Origin: Deltaproteobacteria bacterium
GTDB lineage: Bacteria; Desulfobacterota; Syntrophia; Syntrophales; UBA8958
Length of the DNA: 39,761 bases
Reading direction: 5' to 3'
Assembly (NCBI GenBank): GCA_026388335.1
Contig: JAPLJZ010000265.1
Location: forward strand, 1-39,761
Position 1 is the first letter of the stretch; the number at the start of each line of letters is the position of its first letter. The notes under the pieces are model-generated. The model saw only the letters and a list, made by a program, of their open reading frames with translations. It made no database searches and was not told the DNA's origin. A program made the position numbers and the translations under genes. Of this stretch, positions 30,987 through 39,761 are shown one piece after another.

Positions 30987-33695
30987 ATGGGACAGAATAC
31001 GTGGAACAATTTGATGGACGATGGCGGTGTTCCGGACAATTATTTTACCTTCAGCTTCATTTACAACGACAAGGATACTGTCAAGCCGGAATTCGAGGTG
31101 ATCAAGTTTGCGGGGGATGAAAATCTTTCCTTTGTTTATGATTTTTATATCACTCTCCGTTCCACGACGGACAATATACCCGCCTTGCTCGGGGAGGTGC
31201 TGCTGCGGCCTGCCGTTTTATGCATGGTTGTCCAGAAGCATTTTTCCTACTATCACGGCATCGTCACGGAGTTTCGTCAGATCCAGCGGGTGGGCGATTA
31301 CACTCAGTATGAGCTCCGGCTTCGCTCGAAGATGTTTCTTCTTTACCTCAATACACGCTCGGACATTTATGTTGGGAAGCCGTTTGGTGCTATCATCGAT
31401 GGCGTCATGAAGGATAACGGCTTTACTTCTCTCGACTATGAGCTGAAATTAACGGGTACCCATTATGATCCTTTGCCGGGGGGATATAATCGCTGGTCCT
31501 ATGTGTGCCAGTATGAGGAGAGCGACCTCAATTTTCTTCAGCGCCTGATGGAGCGGGAAGGGGTCTATTATTATTTTGAGCAGGACCAGACCTGGCATGA
31601 TAGTTTGCAGGATGTGATGCCGGAAAAGATGGTAATCACGGATACGCGCTTGTCCCATCCCCCGGCGACGAAGACGTTGCAGTATAAGTCTGTGGGCGCT
31701 CCCGGCTCCGGCCCGGCGCCGGAGACGATATTTACCATGATCATGCACCAGGCAGCCTTTCCGGCGAAGGTTATCTTGAGGAATTACAATTACAACACGG
31801 CGGGGATGGGGACCATGTCGGCATCGGCGGATGTGGGCTCTGCGACCGATGTAGCGGGCAGGGTGCAGACCATCTATGGGGAGAATTTCAGCACTGCCGA
31901 GGAAGGTCAGACTCTGGCCGGGATCAGGGCCGAAGAGATATTCTGTCAGACCAAGGTTTATTACGGCATGGCTTCAGGACCGAGCCTGATCCCCGGAACT
32001 TTGATTACCATTGACGATCCCGGTCAGACCTTTTCCGGTGATTACCTGATCATCCATGCCGCACATGAGGGTCAGCAACCGCTGACGGGGGTTGAGGAGG
32101 AATTTCAATATAACAATACCTTTACGATGATTCCGGCAGCGGTGCAGTTCCGATCCCAGCGCCTGACGCCCAAGCCAAAGATACACGCGACTATGAATGC
32201 GGTTATCGACGGGGATTTATCGACGGAGACGCCGGACATCGATCCGACCTTGGGCCGCTACAAGGTGAGGCTTCCCTTTGCGCCGGAGGAGGGGGGCGAC
32301 GATTTCAGCAATAAGTGGGGGAAGAGTACGAGTTCTTATCATGTGCGGATGGCGAGCCCTTTCGCCGGGACGAGCGACAAGACTCACGGCATGAATTTCC
32401 CGCTGCACAAGGGGGCGGAGGTTGTCCTCTCCTTCCGGGACGGCGACCCCGATCTGCCCGTCATCAGCGGCGCCGTCTTCAACTCCCAGGACTTCAACGT
32501 GGTTACGGATAAAAATCCTAAACAGCACGTAATCAAGACCCCCGGGGGCAATCAATTTGTCATGGACGATACCACGGGGGAGGAATACATCTATCTCTTC
32601 AGCCCCTTCGGAAAGCAGGGCCATGGTATCTATATAGGCAAGGGGGGAGAGGATGAAGGGGCGTTTCACGTCAAGTCGTCGGGTAACAAGCATGAAGTGG
32701 TCATGGGACAGGAAGACTCAATCGTTATCGGTTCGGAGAACTATGTGACCATCGGTTCCAAGGCGGAATTCATGCTGGGCACGGCCTCGGAATTCACTAT
32801 GGCCATGAAGAGCGCCTTCGAATGGGCAGGGACCATCGAGTGCAAAGCCGGCCATCATGTCGAATTCGGTAAGACCAAGGAGACCATCAAGGATAAAGAC
32901 GATCTGCTGGGCACGGAAGAAGTAGTGATTTCCGCCGGTCTTCTTCCTGTGGATAAGGCTGTGCTGACCACGTTACAGAAAACCATGGTCTTTGGCGGTG
33001 CCGCCGTAGGGGCCCTGCTGGCTGCGGCCGGCGGTGATATCGCCAGTGCCGCTTTCCCCGATGAGGAAAGCGGAGTTGCGGCCATGAAACAGATGGGGGT
33101 CAGCATGGCGCCCATCGCGGTGGGAGCGGCTGCGCAGGTGGCCGCTCTGGCGTATCTGGTTAATAAGCTGAACACCGAACTCACAAATGCTATCAGCAAA
33201 ATTGAGATGAATGACACGGGAATCAAAGTTTACGCCAGCCCCATCAGTGCTCAGCTTGTATACAATAACGGCATCCAGTTGCTGATCGGCGCCACGATGG
33301 GGACCCCGACATCTTCCATCAAGATGACCCCGGGACTCAACGAAAGCATCACTATTCAAAAGGAGCAGGCCGGGGGCAAGATTACCGTTGATGCCCAGGG
33401 GGTGGCCATTGAGCAGCAACCCGCAGCCACCAGCAGCGTCAAGGTCACCAGTGCCAGTGTGGCTATTGAAAAGACCGGGGGTGGAAAAATTACCTTAGCG
33501 GCTGCCAATGCCACCATGGAGCAACAGCCGAACGGCGGAAAAGTCGTGGCCACGGCCAACGATATCACGATCCAGCAGGGTACCGATTCTATAAGTATAA
33601 GTGGGGCGTCCGGTATCAAGCTTAGTTTCGCGGGCGGAAACCTGCACGCCGGTCCCCTCGCCATCAACCCCGCCGGTATCATCCAATTGGGATAA
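30987..33695 (+). CDS. vgrG: VgrG spike protein (right copy)
   Basis: 902 residues. gp27-like and gp5-like parts match the left copy closely (SDLNFLQRLMEREGVYYYF, TLGRYKVRLPFAPEE, FPLHKGAEVVLSFRDGDPDLPVISGAVFNSQ). No collagen-like insert: GGEDEGAFHVKSSGNKHEVV runs straight on. Hydrophobic segment at about 665-728 (GGAAVGALLAAAGGD, AVGAAAQVAALAYLVNKL). The tail (about 770-902) is a series of short beta repeats rich in (V/I)xxxxxxxxIEQQP-like units that differs from the left tail. Start ATG preceded by AGGGAG. Confidence 0.93.
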   Translation: MGQNTWNNLMDDGGVPDNYFTFSFIYNDKDTVKPEFEVIKFAGDENLSFVYDFYITLRSTTDNIPALLGEVLLRPAVLCMVVQKHFSYYHGIVTEFRQIQRVGDYTQYELRLRSKMFLLYLNTRSDIYVGKPFGAIIDGVMKDNGFTSLDYELKLTGTHYDPLPGGYNRWSYVCQYEESDLNFLQRLMEREGVYYYFEQDQTWHDSLQDVMPEKMVITDTRLSHPPATKTLQYKSVGAPGSGPAPETIFTMIMHQAAFPAKVILRNYNYNTAGMGTMSASADVGSATDVAGRVQTIYGENFSTAEEGQTLAGIRAEEIFCQTKVYYGMASGPSLIPGTLITIDDPGQTFSGDYLIIHAAHEGQQPLTGVEEEFQYNNTFTMIPAAVQFRSQRLTPKPKIHATMNAVIDGDLSTETPDIDPTLGRYKVRLPFAPEEGGDDFSNKWGKSTSSYHVRMASPFAGTSDKTHGMNFPLHKGAEVVLSFRDGDPDLPVISGAVFNSQDFNVVTDKNPKQHVIKTPGGNQFVMDDTTGEEYIYLFSPFGKQGHGIYIGKGGEDEGAFHVKSSGNKHEVVMGQEDSIVIGSENYVTIGSKAEFMLGTASEFTMAMKSAFEWAGTIECKAGHHVEFGKTKETIKDKDDLLGTEEVVISAGLLPVDKAVLTTLQKTMVFGGAAVGALLAAAGGDIASAAFPDEESGVAAMKQMGVSMAPIAVGAAAQVAALAYLVNKLNTELTNAISKIEMNDTGIKVYASPISAQLVYNNGIQLLIGATMGTPTSSIKMTPGLNESITIQKEQAGGKITVDAQGVAIEQQPAATSSVKVTSASVAIEKTGGGKITLAAANATMEQQPNGGKVVATANDITIQQGTDSISISGASGIKLSFAGGNLHAGPLAINPAGIIQLG

Positions 33696-33710
33696 GGGAC
33701 GTCCATAGAC

Positions 33711-36266
33711 ATGAAGATTATCAAACCGCAAAATCTTGGTCTCCTTTTCAAAAGCTGCTTTATTGATAAAAGAGCCTGCCTTTCCATCGCTGCCTGCGCC
33801 TGTTTCACCCTGGATACATCCCTTTCCGACCGTTTGCTTACGGAGCCGGAGATGTGGCCCATCATCGGGGCGGCCTTAGATGAAGACGAAATCTTTGACT
33901 TCGGCGTTCCCAAGGTCCGCGGGGAATTTCTCGTCTATGGTTCCGGCTTTGCACCAAAGCCTGTTCATGGCTTGGAAGTCCATGTTCGCGTCGGTAACTT
34001 ATCCAAGACCCTGGCCATTTTCGGCAACTACCACTGGAGCCTGGCAGGGGCGCAGAACCCCGAACCTTTCACACATATGCCCATTAATTATGGAAATGCC
34101 TTCGGCGGTCCGAACCTGCCAGAGAATCCCCTTGGGAAAGGTATGGAACATGATGGCACGGGGAAAACCCCAATCCCCAATGTCCAGGATCCCCGTCATC
34201 TCATGGGGTCTCCCGGCGACAGACCCAAACCGGCCGGTTTCACCGCCTACCTGCTGACATGGCCCCAGCGGCTTGGCTACTTGGGTAAGGTGGATCAAAA
34301 GTGGTTACTTGAAGACTGGCCCCATTTCCCCAGGGATACGGATTGGGAATACTTCAACACCGCCCCGGAGGATCAGCGCCTCGCCGGGTTCTTCAACGGT
34401 GAAGAGAAGGTGGAAATCCGCAACATGCATCCCCGGAAGCCGGTAATCCAATCAACCCTCCCGGCCTTGCGGGGTCGTCTCTTCGTTAACCAGAAAGAGC
34501 AGGACAGGGTGATATTCAAGGAGGTCCCCTGCCGGGCGGAGACGCTTTGGCTCTTTCCCGACCGGGAGATTGGCATTCTCCTCTACCGCGGCACTGTCGC
34601 CGTGGCAGAGGATGAGTATGAAGATGTGCTTCATTTTTATGCCCAATGGGAATCCCTCACAGATCAACCGAAATCCATTGAAGAGTATCGCCGGATGTTT
34701 GAGGAAAACCTGACCCCGACGGAAGCGAAGGCGGAAGCAGCGCCGGTGGAAACGCCGCTGGAATCAAAACCGGCCCCTGTACCGGCGCCGCCTGAGGCCC
34801 CGGACATCAAACCGGAATTGGCTTCTCTGCTCAAAGAAGCCCAGGAATTTGAAGCCAAAACCACGGCAATGCTGAAGCAGGCGGGCCTCGACCCGGATGC
34901 CGTGGTCAAGCAGTTTCCCCCTGTCGAAGCAAGGGCGGCGACAGGGTCCCTTGCCGACCTTGGAATGGCTGTTGCCGCCCTGGAAAAGCAGACCGCTGAG
35001 TTCATGAAAAAATTCGGCCTTACCGCCGCCGCCGTCGAGAAGATCATGGCGCCGAAGCCAGAGGCGCCTTTGAAATCTGCCGACGAGATCATCGCCGAAC
35101 TCAGGAAGGGAGGCTTTCATAAGCCGGAAATCGAGGCCCAACTCAAGGAAACGGAAAGGCTTGTTCAGGAATCCCTGACCTCCCTCGACAACCTTGAGAA
35201 GCAGGCGGCGGCCGAGGCCGCGCAAGCAGCTCAAGCCCCTCCCCCCGAACCGCCGATCCCTCCCCAGGCAGAGGCAGCCGTGACCCTGGAGTACGTCCTG
35301 GCAAAGTACTGGCAGGGAGAACCTTTGTGCAACCTTGACCTGACGGGGCTTGACTTTTCCGGTCAGGTGATGCCGGGGGCTGACTTTTCGAACTCTATCC
35401 TGGAGCGGGCCATCTTTAAGAAGTCAAAACTCACGGGCGCCCGTTTTACCGGCGCCTTGATGACGGAAACCGATTTCAGCGAAGCCGTCATGGATGATGC
35501 CTTGCTTAATCATGCCAGTTCCGGGAAAGCAAAGTTTGTGAAGGCTTCTATGCAAAGGGCCGATCTGACCGAAGGTGATTTTACTGCGTCCGACTTCACC
35601 GCTGTAAATCTTATGGAAGCCACGATGACTGAAACCATATTCGAAAAGGCAATCATGACGGAAGCGGAATGCATAAAAGCGAAGGCCCCCAGATCCCTGT
35701 TTGCCGGGGCTGATCTCAGGGAATCCAAGTTCGATGAAGCAGATCTCAGCGAAGCGGATCTCACGGGAGCGCAGATATCGCATGCGTCGTTTTTCCATGT
35801 CCGCGCCGACGGAATCAGGCTTTTTGGCGTCAAGGGAGATTCACCGTCATTTAGCGTCTCTTCCCTGAAAAAATCGCGGGCCGATAAAGATACAGAGATT
35901 ACGAACGGGCGCTTTTACCAAGCTGATCTGACAGACACCTCCTGGGAAGGGGTGAAGCTGGTCCGGGCACAAATGTACGAGGCAAAGCTGGATCGGGCGG
36001 ATTTTACCGGGGCGGATCTGTCCGGTGCCATTTTAATCAGGGCCGTTGCCAGAGAAGCCAAATTCGCCAAGGCAAATCTCGAAGGGGCAAATCTCGGGGG
36101 GATCAATCTCTTCAAAGGCTCTCTGCGCAAAGCAAACCTGATGTGGACGGACCTTAAGTTATCGAACCTTTACGGCGTTGATTTTTACCAGGCGAAGCTC
36201 AACAGAGCGAATCTTAAAGAGGCAAATATCAAAAGAACCCTGCTGTCATTGAATAAGGATGTATGA
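33711..36266 (+). CDS. DUF2169 domain fused to pentapeptide repeats (right copy)
   Basis: 851 residues, equal in length to the left copy. DUF2169 about 1-310 (FDFGVPKVRGEFLVYGSGFAP, PFTHMPINYGNAFGGPNLPENP, LFPDREIGILLYRG), Pro/Ala-rich linker about 330-355, helical region (LDPDAVVKQFPPVEARA, LTAAAVEKIMAPKPEAP), pentapeptide repeats from about 540 (NLDLTGLDFSGQVMPGADFS...). The repeat region has drifted more than the DUF2169 part. Predicted adaptor that delivers cargo to VgrG. Starts 16 nt after vgrG; overlaps the next gene (ATGA). Confidence 0.88.
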   Translation: MKIIKPQNLGLLFKSCFIDKRACLSIAACACFTLDTSLSDRLLTEPEMWPIIGAALDEDEIFDFGVPKVRGEFLVYGSGFAPKPVHGLEVHVRVGNLSKTLAIFGNYHWSLAGAQNPEPFTHMPINYGNAFGGPNLPENPLGKGMEHDGTGKTPIPNVQDPRHLMGSPGDRPKPAGFTAYLLTWPQRLGYLGKVDQKWLLEDWPHFPRDTDWEYFNTAPEDQRLAGFFNGEEKVEIRNMHPRKPVIQSTLPALRGRLFVNQKEQDRVIFKEVPCRAETLWLFPDREIGILLYRGTVAVAEDEYEDVLHFYAQWESLTDQPKSIEEYRRMFEENLTPTEAKAEAAPVETPLESKPAPVPAPPEAPDIKPELASLLKEAQEFEAKTTAMLKQAGLDPDAVVKQFPPVEARAATGSLADLGMAVAALEKQTAEFMKKFGLTAAAVEKIMAPKPEAPLKSADEIIAELRKGGFHKPEIEAQLKETERLVQESLTSLDNLEKQAAAEAAQAAQAPPPEPPIPPQAEAAVTLEYVLAKYWQGEPLCNLDLTGLDFSGQVMPGADFSNSILERAIFKKSKLTGARFTGALMTETDFSEAVMDDALLNHASSGKAKFVKASMQRADLTEGDFTASDFTAVNLMEATMTETIFEKAIMTEAECIKAKAPRSLFAGADLRESKFDEADLSEADLTGAQISHASFFHVRADGIRLFGVKGDSPSFSVSSLKKSRADKDTEITNGRFYQADLTDTSWEGVKLVRAQMYEAKLDRADFTGADLSGAILIRAVAREAKFAKANLEGANLGGINLFKGSLRKANLMWTDLKLSNLYGVDFYQAKLNRANLKEANIKRTLLSLNKDV

Positions 36267-37141
36267 ACACACAAGAATGTCTTGAAAAGATCAAAAAAGA
36301 TGGGGGAATCAAAGACGCCGACCTGACGGGCCTTGATTTTTCCGGATGCGAAATTGCCGAGGCCTTTTTCGAAAATGTTTCGCTTCGCGGCTGCATCTTT
36401 GCCGGCGCGACACTTTCCCGGGTTACGCTGTACCACTGTCTGCTAACCGGGACTGATTTCACGGGGGCAAATCTAAGCCGCATGATCGCCGGCGCATCCG
36501 ATATGACCACCGCCATTTTTCATCAAACCGATCTGACGAAAGCCTATTTCATGGAAACAAAGCTGGCCGGGCAGAAGTTTTTGAATTGTAACCTCAAAAT
36601 GATCATTCTGGAGAAGGCGGATCTCAAAGCCGCCGATTTTTCCCGTGCCGATATCACCCAGGCGAGCTTTGCCGGGGCGAATTTGACCGGGGCAATCTTC
36701 CAGGAGGCCCACGGTAAATATGTAAATTTTGTCGGCGCCAAGGCAGACAAGGCGGACTTCCATAGGGCAAACCTGCCTATGTCCAATTTCACGGAAGCGA
36801 AACTCAAAGTATCCAACTTTGCGGACGCCTCCCTCGCCCAATCCCTTTTTATTAAAGGGGATTGTACAGGGGCACAATTCGTGCGAGCCCGTTTGCCTTA
36901 CACCAATTTCTCTCACGCCATAGTAAAAGAAGCAGATTTTTCCCAGGCAGAGCTGACGTACGCGGACATGCATGCCGTCCTGATGCATGAAGCCAGGTGG
37001 GATGGGGCCGATACGAGTTCGATCTACAAAACGGATAAAGATCTCCTCGAAGCGGAACAATGGGAAGCAGGAGCTAAACTTAAAGAGATGAACGGAAGAG
37101 AGAGGTTATTGCCCGACAATGTCATTAATCGCATGCCATGA
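36263..37141 (+). CDS. Pentapeptide-repeat protein (right copy)
   Basis: 292 residues. N-terminal helix MNTQECLEKIKKDGGIKDADLTG as in the left copy, followed by pentapeptides (GADFTGANLSRMIAGASDM, ADLKAADFSRADITQASFAGANL). C-terminal half aligns with the left copy (HEARWDGADTSSIYKTDKDLLEAEQW); the first half lacks about 68 residues. Last gene of the right operon; no clear terminator after it. Confidence 0.85.
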   Translation: MNTQECLEKIKKDGGIKDADLTGLDFSGCEIAEAFFENVSLRGCIFAGATLSRVTLYHCLLTGTDFTGANLSRMIAGASDMTTAIFHQTDLTKAYFMETKLAGQKFLNCNLKMIILEKADLKAADFSRADITQASFAGANLTGAIFQEAHGKYVNFVGAKADKADFHRANLPMSNFTEAKLKVSNFADASLAQSLFIKGDCTGAQFVRARLPYTNFSHAIVKEADFSQAELTYADMHAVLMHEARWDGADTSSIYKTDKDLLEAEQWEAGAKLKEMNGRERLLPDNVINRMP

Positions 37142-37668
37142 ACTCACCCCTGACGGAGGATGACCCGGATCGTCCCGGTGCCCCCAGCCTCCCCTTTCCG
37201 CTTGGCCCTGGTGGTGTGTGGCGATCTCCCCCGGTCCCAGCTTGGCAATGCGATAAGGGGCAATGATCAAGACAAGACAGCAGACAGTTTGAGACGGAAT
37301 TATTTGCCACCTTTCTCTTGGAAGCCAGCAAGACTCTATAGTGAAATAGAGGTGTTGGCTGGAAATCACAACATCTACTTGCCCATGCTCTTGAACTTTT
37401 CTGGCGGGCATCAATAATATTTATCGAAGTCGAGAACTTGGGGAGAAGCGATTGTGTAGCAGCTTTGAACGAGTAATGATCAGACAAGTGGGCCATATGA
37501 CGTTCTCCTCGCTATTGCAGAATGGTCTGTTCACATATTGCCGATCCCGCAATAAATCTTTATCTGGACCTTGTTATCATCCCCCTCCCTTCTCCTCAGT
37601 GGTATTATAGTACCTTGATCCGGTAAACTGACCTTATGAAAACTGTCTCAACAAGTCCTGCTACGGGT
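37142..37668. other. Gene-free stretch between T6SS island and sigma-like/DUF3883 gene
   Basis: 527 bases. Short open frames exist on both strands, but none has a ribosome binding site with recognisable protein content. The first 100 bases are GC-rich and the rest is AT-richer, which may mark a junction. I see no transposase remnant or terminal repeats that I can name. Confidence 0.5.
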
Positions 37669-39264
37669 TCACTCTGTTGCGGGACATTCAGGCAGCATTT
37701 CCAAGCGCCAGATCAGCGGGAAAGCACGGATGCGGCCATTCTCGGCCATCGCGTATGGGTCGTTGATCTTCGCTATCTGCGGGTTGGAACTAATGCATTC
37801 AGTGACGATATAGAGCCAGTAGCTTGTTCTCTGCTCTTCCGCCGCCTTCCACTCATTTCCTGAGATGTCGATGTTTGGGAACATTTTCCCCTCCGTTCCC
37901 TTGACCTCTATCTTGACTGGCTGGCCTGACGCAGCCACATACTCTATGTCCCATCCCGGTGTAATGCCCTCTCTCGACACCCAGCAGAGGCTTTGGTACT
38001 CCTCCTCGGACAGGGTCCCGAGCAGATGCTTTATGACGAATGCCTCGGCGCGCAGTCCGACGATCCTCGCCCTAGCTGACAGCCTTCGGCCGGCATCCAC
38101 CTGTGCCCTGCCCGCCGCCGTCATGCCCTGGAGCTCTTTACCACCCTCAGAACCGCTAGCCGATTCAGCCAGCAGTGCCCTTACGTCCATGGTTTTGACC
38201 AACTCCCGCGCCGCCCGCTGATAGAACGGTTTGTTCTTTACAAGGAGCCTGCTATCACTGACCACAGTCGGCGTGATCTTGTCGATGCCTGAGAACATGC
38301 CACGAGGATCTGCCGCAGGGTGGGGAGTATGTGGAACATCGACAAAGGTCCGCTCTTTTGCTGTCTGTTCTTCTGCCGGGACAAGGCTTTCAAACTTGGT
38401 AATCGGAGCGAGACGTTCGCTCTCGTCACACTGTTCACTGTTATGGGCACGCATTGCAAACAAAGAGGCCCTTATCTTGTCGGTGGCAAAAGCCAGGAAA
38501 TCAGTTTGATTGTATGAGTAACAATCCATAGCTTCAAGTAGGGCTATGAAGCCGTCCTGTCGTTTGTCATCGTCTCCCCCTCCGGGGCATATCTTGACCA
38601 TGATCGGAGCATATTCCCTGCATATGTTCTCACGAATTTTATTGATGACTCTCTGCTGGTCCTTTATCAATGCCAGAGAATCCAGGGCATCCTCTGGCGA
38701 AGCATCAAAAGAAGATGCCAGTTCTTGCTTTTTTTCATCACCAGCGGCATGCCGGAGCTCATCAAGGGCCGCGGACACATCAGAATAAATCTGCCAAGTG
38801 TCCTCTCTGGCCAACCCAGCTTCCCTTAAGTAGTTCGCTATTGCCCTAACATGGTGAGGATCTGCGGGTGATTTCCGGTATGCACTCATTATGCGAATGA
38901 AGTTAGGATCACTGGCTGCGTTGCTGCCATCCTTCTCCTTGATTGTCTTAAATCCTTCCGCAACGGCAAGCGGCATGCGAAACAGTATCTCATGAACAGC
39001 ACGCTCCCTTTCTAGGATGCGCTCCATCAATTCATTTATGCGGGCTTCCGGCGAGGGATGGCCAGGTGGGCGAGGCCAGACCTTGTGGGGCTCCGTTTCT
39101 ACAATGACCACATTGGAAGCAATGAGGGTTTCCAGCAGATCATCGAGCTGTTCGACTGTGAGATCTTCTGTGGGAAGGGCGTCGTTGATGTCTTCGTCTG
39201 TTATGTAGCCGCGTGATCTGCCTTTACCGGTAAGGCTTTCCAGAATGTACTGGTAAGAATCCAT
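37669..39264 (-). CDS. Degenerate sigma-70-like protein fused to a DUF3883 nuclease-like domain
   Basis: 531 residues from ATG 39264 (GGAGG 11 nt upstream; an in-frame GTG at 39282 would put the GGAGG inside the gene). Residues 3-56 follow sigma-70 region 1.1 (LTGKGRSRGYITDEDINDALP). Residues 76-108 resemble region 1.2 (ERILERERAVHEILFRMP). Residues 206-272 follow region 2: QDGFIALLEAMDCYSYNQ and DFLAFATDKIRASL align with QEGNIGLMKAV and KFSTYATWWIRQAI of E. coli RpoD, but the WW melting pair is DK. No regions 3 or 4. Residues 402-500 are DUF3883 (AEAFVIKHL, GWDIEYVA, KIEVKGTEG), a PD-(D/E)XK-like fold found in defence proteins. Single gene, function unknown. Confidence 0.72.
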   Translation of the reverse strand: MDSYQYILESLTGKGRSRGYITDEDINDALPTEDLTVEQLDDLLETLIASNVVIVETEPHKVWPRPPGHPSPEARINELMERILERERAVHEILFRMPLAVAEGFKTIKEKDGSNAASDPNFIRIMSAYRKSPADPHHVRAIANYLREAGLAREDTWQIYSDVSAALDELRHAAGDEKKQELASSFDASPEDALDSLALIKDQQRVINKIRENICREYAPIMVKICPGGGDDDKRQDGFIALLEAMDCYSYNQTDFLAFATDKIRASLFAMRAHNSEQCDESERLAPITKFESLVPAEEQTAKERTFVDVPHTPHPAADPRGMFSGIDKITPTVVSDSRLLVKNKPFYQRAARELVKTMDVRALLAESASGSEGGKELQGMTAAGRAQVDAGRRLSARARIVGLRAEAFVIKHLLGTLSEEEYQSLCWVSREGITPGWDIEYVAASGQPVKIEVKGTEGKMFPNIDISGNEWKAAEEQRTSYWLYIVTECISSNPQIAKINDPYAMAENGRIRAFPLIWRLEMLPECPATE

Positions 39265-39301
39265 AGCTGAACGGACCTCCACAGAAAGACATAGCTGAAC
39301 G
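39262..39301. repeat. Direct repeat CATAGCTGAACG at the start of the sigma-like/DUF3883 gene
   Basis: Two identical 12-bp copies at 39262-39273 and 39290-39301, 28 bp apart, span the start codon and Shine-Dalgarno. They may be an operator or an autoregulatory binding site. The rest of 39302-39628 holds no recognisable gene; an inverted CTTGACAG/CTGTCAAG with a 22-base loop lies near 39550-39587. Confidence 0.45.
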
Positions 39302-39628
39302 TGACTATGGTTGTTCTTGTCGCTGGCGAGCAGGAAATAAAATCATAAGAGATGAGATCAAGTCAATTCGTGTAGGGGATAGAACTCATCTACGTGTCTC
39401 TCCTGCTGAGGATGTTCCGTACATTAACTCTAAGCAAAACACAATAGATTGTTCATGATCCAAGTCCTTGTGTCTTTCGACCCGTACTCATTGATCTGGT
39501 ACAATCAGCTATGGTGAAGCTTTGTATTTGGAAGGCAGCATCGTTGCCCTTGACAGGGTAAAATACACCTTGATGCACTGTCAAGATTTTGGGGGAAAGC
39601 TCAGTCCGTTCTAAATTTTTTTGTTGCA

Positions 39629-39761
39629 CTAATACAGAATCCCCTTGAAAAACAGCCTGACGTCCTTTTCCGGATCATGCTCAACCATGCTTTTCGTGTT
39701 AAAAATCATGGTGGTGCGGGCTTTCTCGTCATACGAAGGCCAAGCAGGAAGATCATCGGTA
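39629..39761 (-). CDS. Carboxylesterase type B, C-terminal fragment (runs off window)
   Basis: The last 43 codons before a TAG stop read LPAWPSYDEKARTTMIFNTK...MVEHDPEKDVRL, the usual ending of type B carboxylesterases/p-nitrobenzyl esterases (WPxYD...TMIF...DP). The catalytic part is beyond the right edge, so activity cannot be judged. No clear terminator follows. Confidence 0.7.
   Translation of the reverse strand, partial: TDDLPAWPSYDEKARTTMIFNTKSMVEHDPEKDVRLFFKGILY

Noticed and set aside
37125-37496. A 123-codon open frame on the minus strand after the right cassette
   Set aside because: No ribosome binding site, low-complexity composition and overlap with the end of the pentapeptide gene; no family resemblance.

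Overview
The window looks like chromosomal DNA of an anaerobic deltaproteobacterium (Desulfobacterota, possibly close to the Syntrophales). This rests on the gene mix: an intact pst/pho operon order, DUF3047 and DUF1566 proteins, a paired glycosyltransferase module, and VgrG/DUF2169/DUF3540/DUF4150 type VI secretion (T6SS) tip cassettes. No rRNA, tRNA, CRISPR array or intact transposase was seen.

Region 1 (1-5410, minus strand) is the phosphate operon pstS-pstC-pstA-pstB-phoU-phoR behind a strong tandem Pho box. phoR runs off the left edge. pstS is broken by a frame change with missing codons. Region 2 (5524-6575) holds two tandem DUF1566 exported proteins. Region 3 (6637-10916, minus) is a six-gene operon: a MauE/DoxX-type membrane protein, rhodanese, an HdrB/HdrD-like Fe-S protein, an AhpD-like protein, an ArsS-like radical SAM enzyme and a DUF3047 protein. 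It is preceded by a leader rich in hairpins. Two long palindromic repeats sit inside the Fe-S gene. Region 4 (11165-18161) is mixed housekeeping and envelope genes: the glycosyltransferase pair, small membrane proteins, a TMEM175-type channel beside an ATPase-GNAT fusion, a b561-like/SoxZ-like/cupin-lipoprotein cluster, and a RodZ-like protein.

Region 5 (18166-37141) is a T6SS tip island read outward from divergent promoters near 29.65-29.75 kb. The left operon (minus) encodes an ionotropic-glutamate-receptor-like channel, a fused TssB-TssC sheath protein, an unrecognised 258-residue protein, VgrG, DUF2169-pentapeptide, pentapeptide, DUF3540 and PAAR-like DUF4150. The right operon (plus) encodes DUF3540, PAAR-like, VgrG, DUF2169-pentapeptide and pentapeptide. 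The two sets are inverted and circularly permuted. A 74-bp scar upstream of the left vgrG (DUF3540 fragment joined to the last codons of the PAAR gene) shows that the left set once had the same gene order as the right. VgrG plus PAAR-like protein would form the spike, DUF2169/DUF3540 would be loading proteins, and the pentapeptide proteins are possible cargo. No baseplate, membrane-complex or ClpV gene is present here.

Region 6 (37142-39761) has a stretch with no recognisable gene, then the most unusual gene of the window: a protein whose N-terminal half resembles a degenerate primary sigma factor (regions 1.1, 1.2 and 2) and whose C-terminal part is a DUF3883 nuclease-like domain. The tail of a carboxylesterase gene ends the window.
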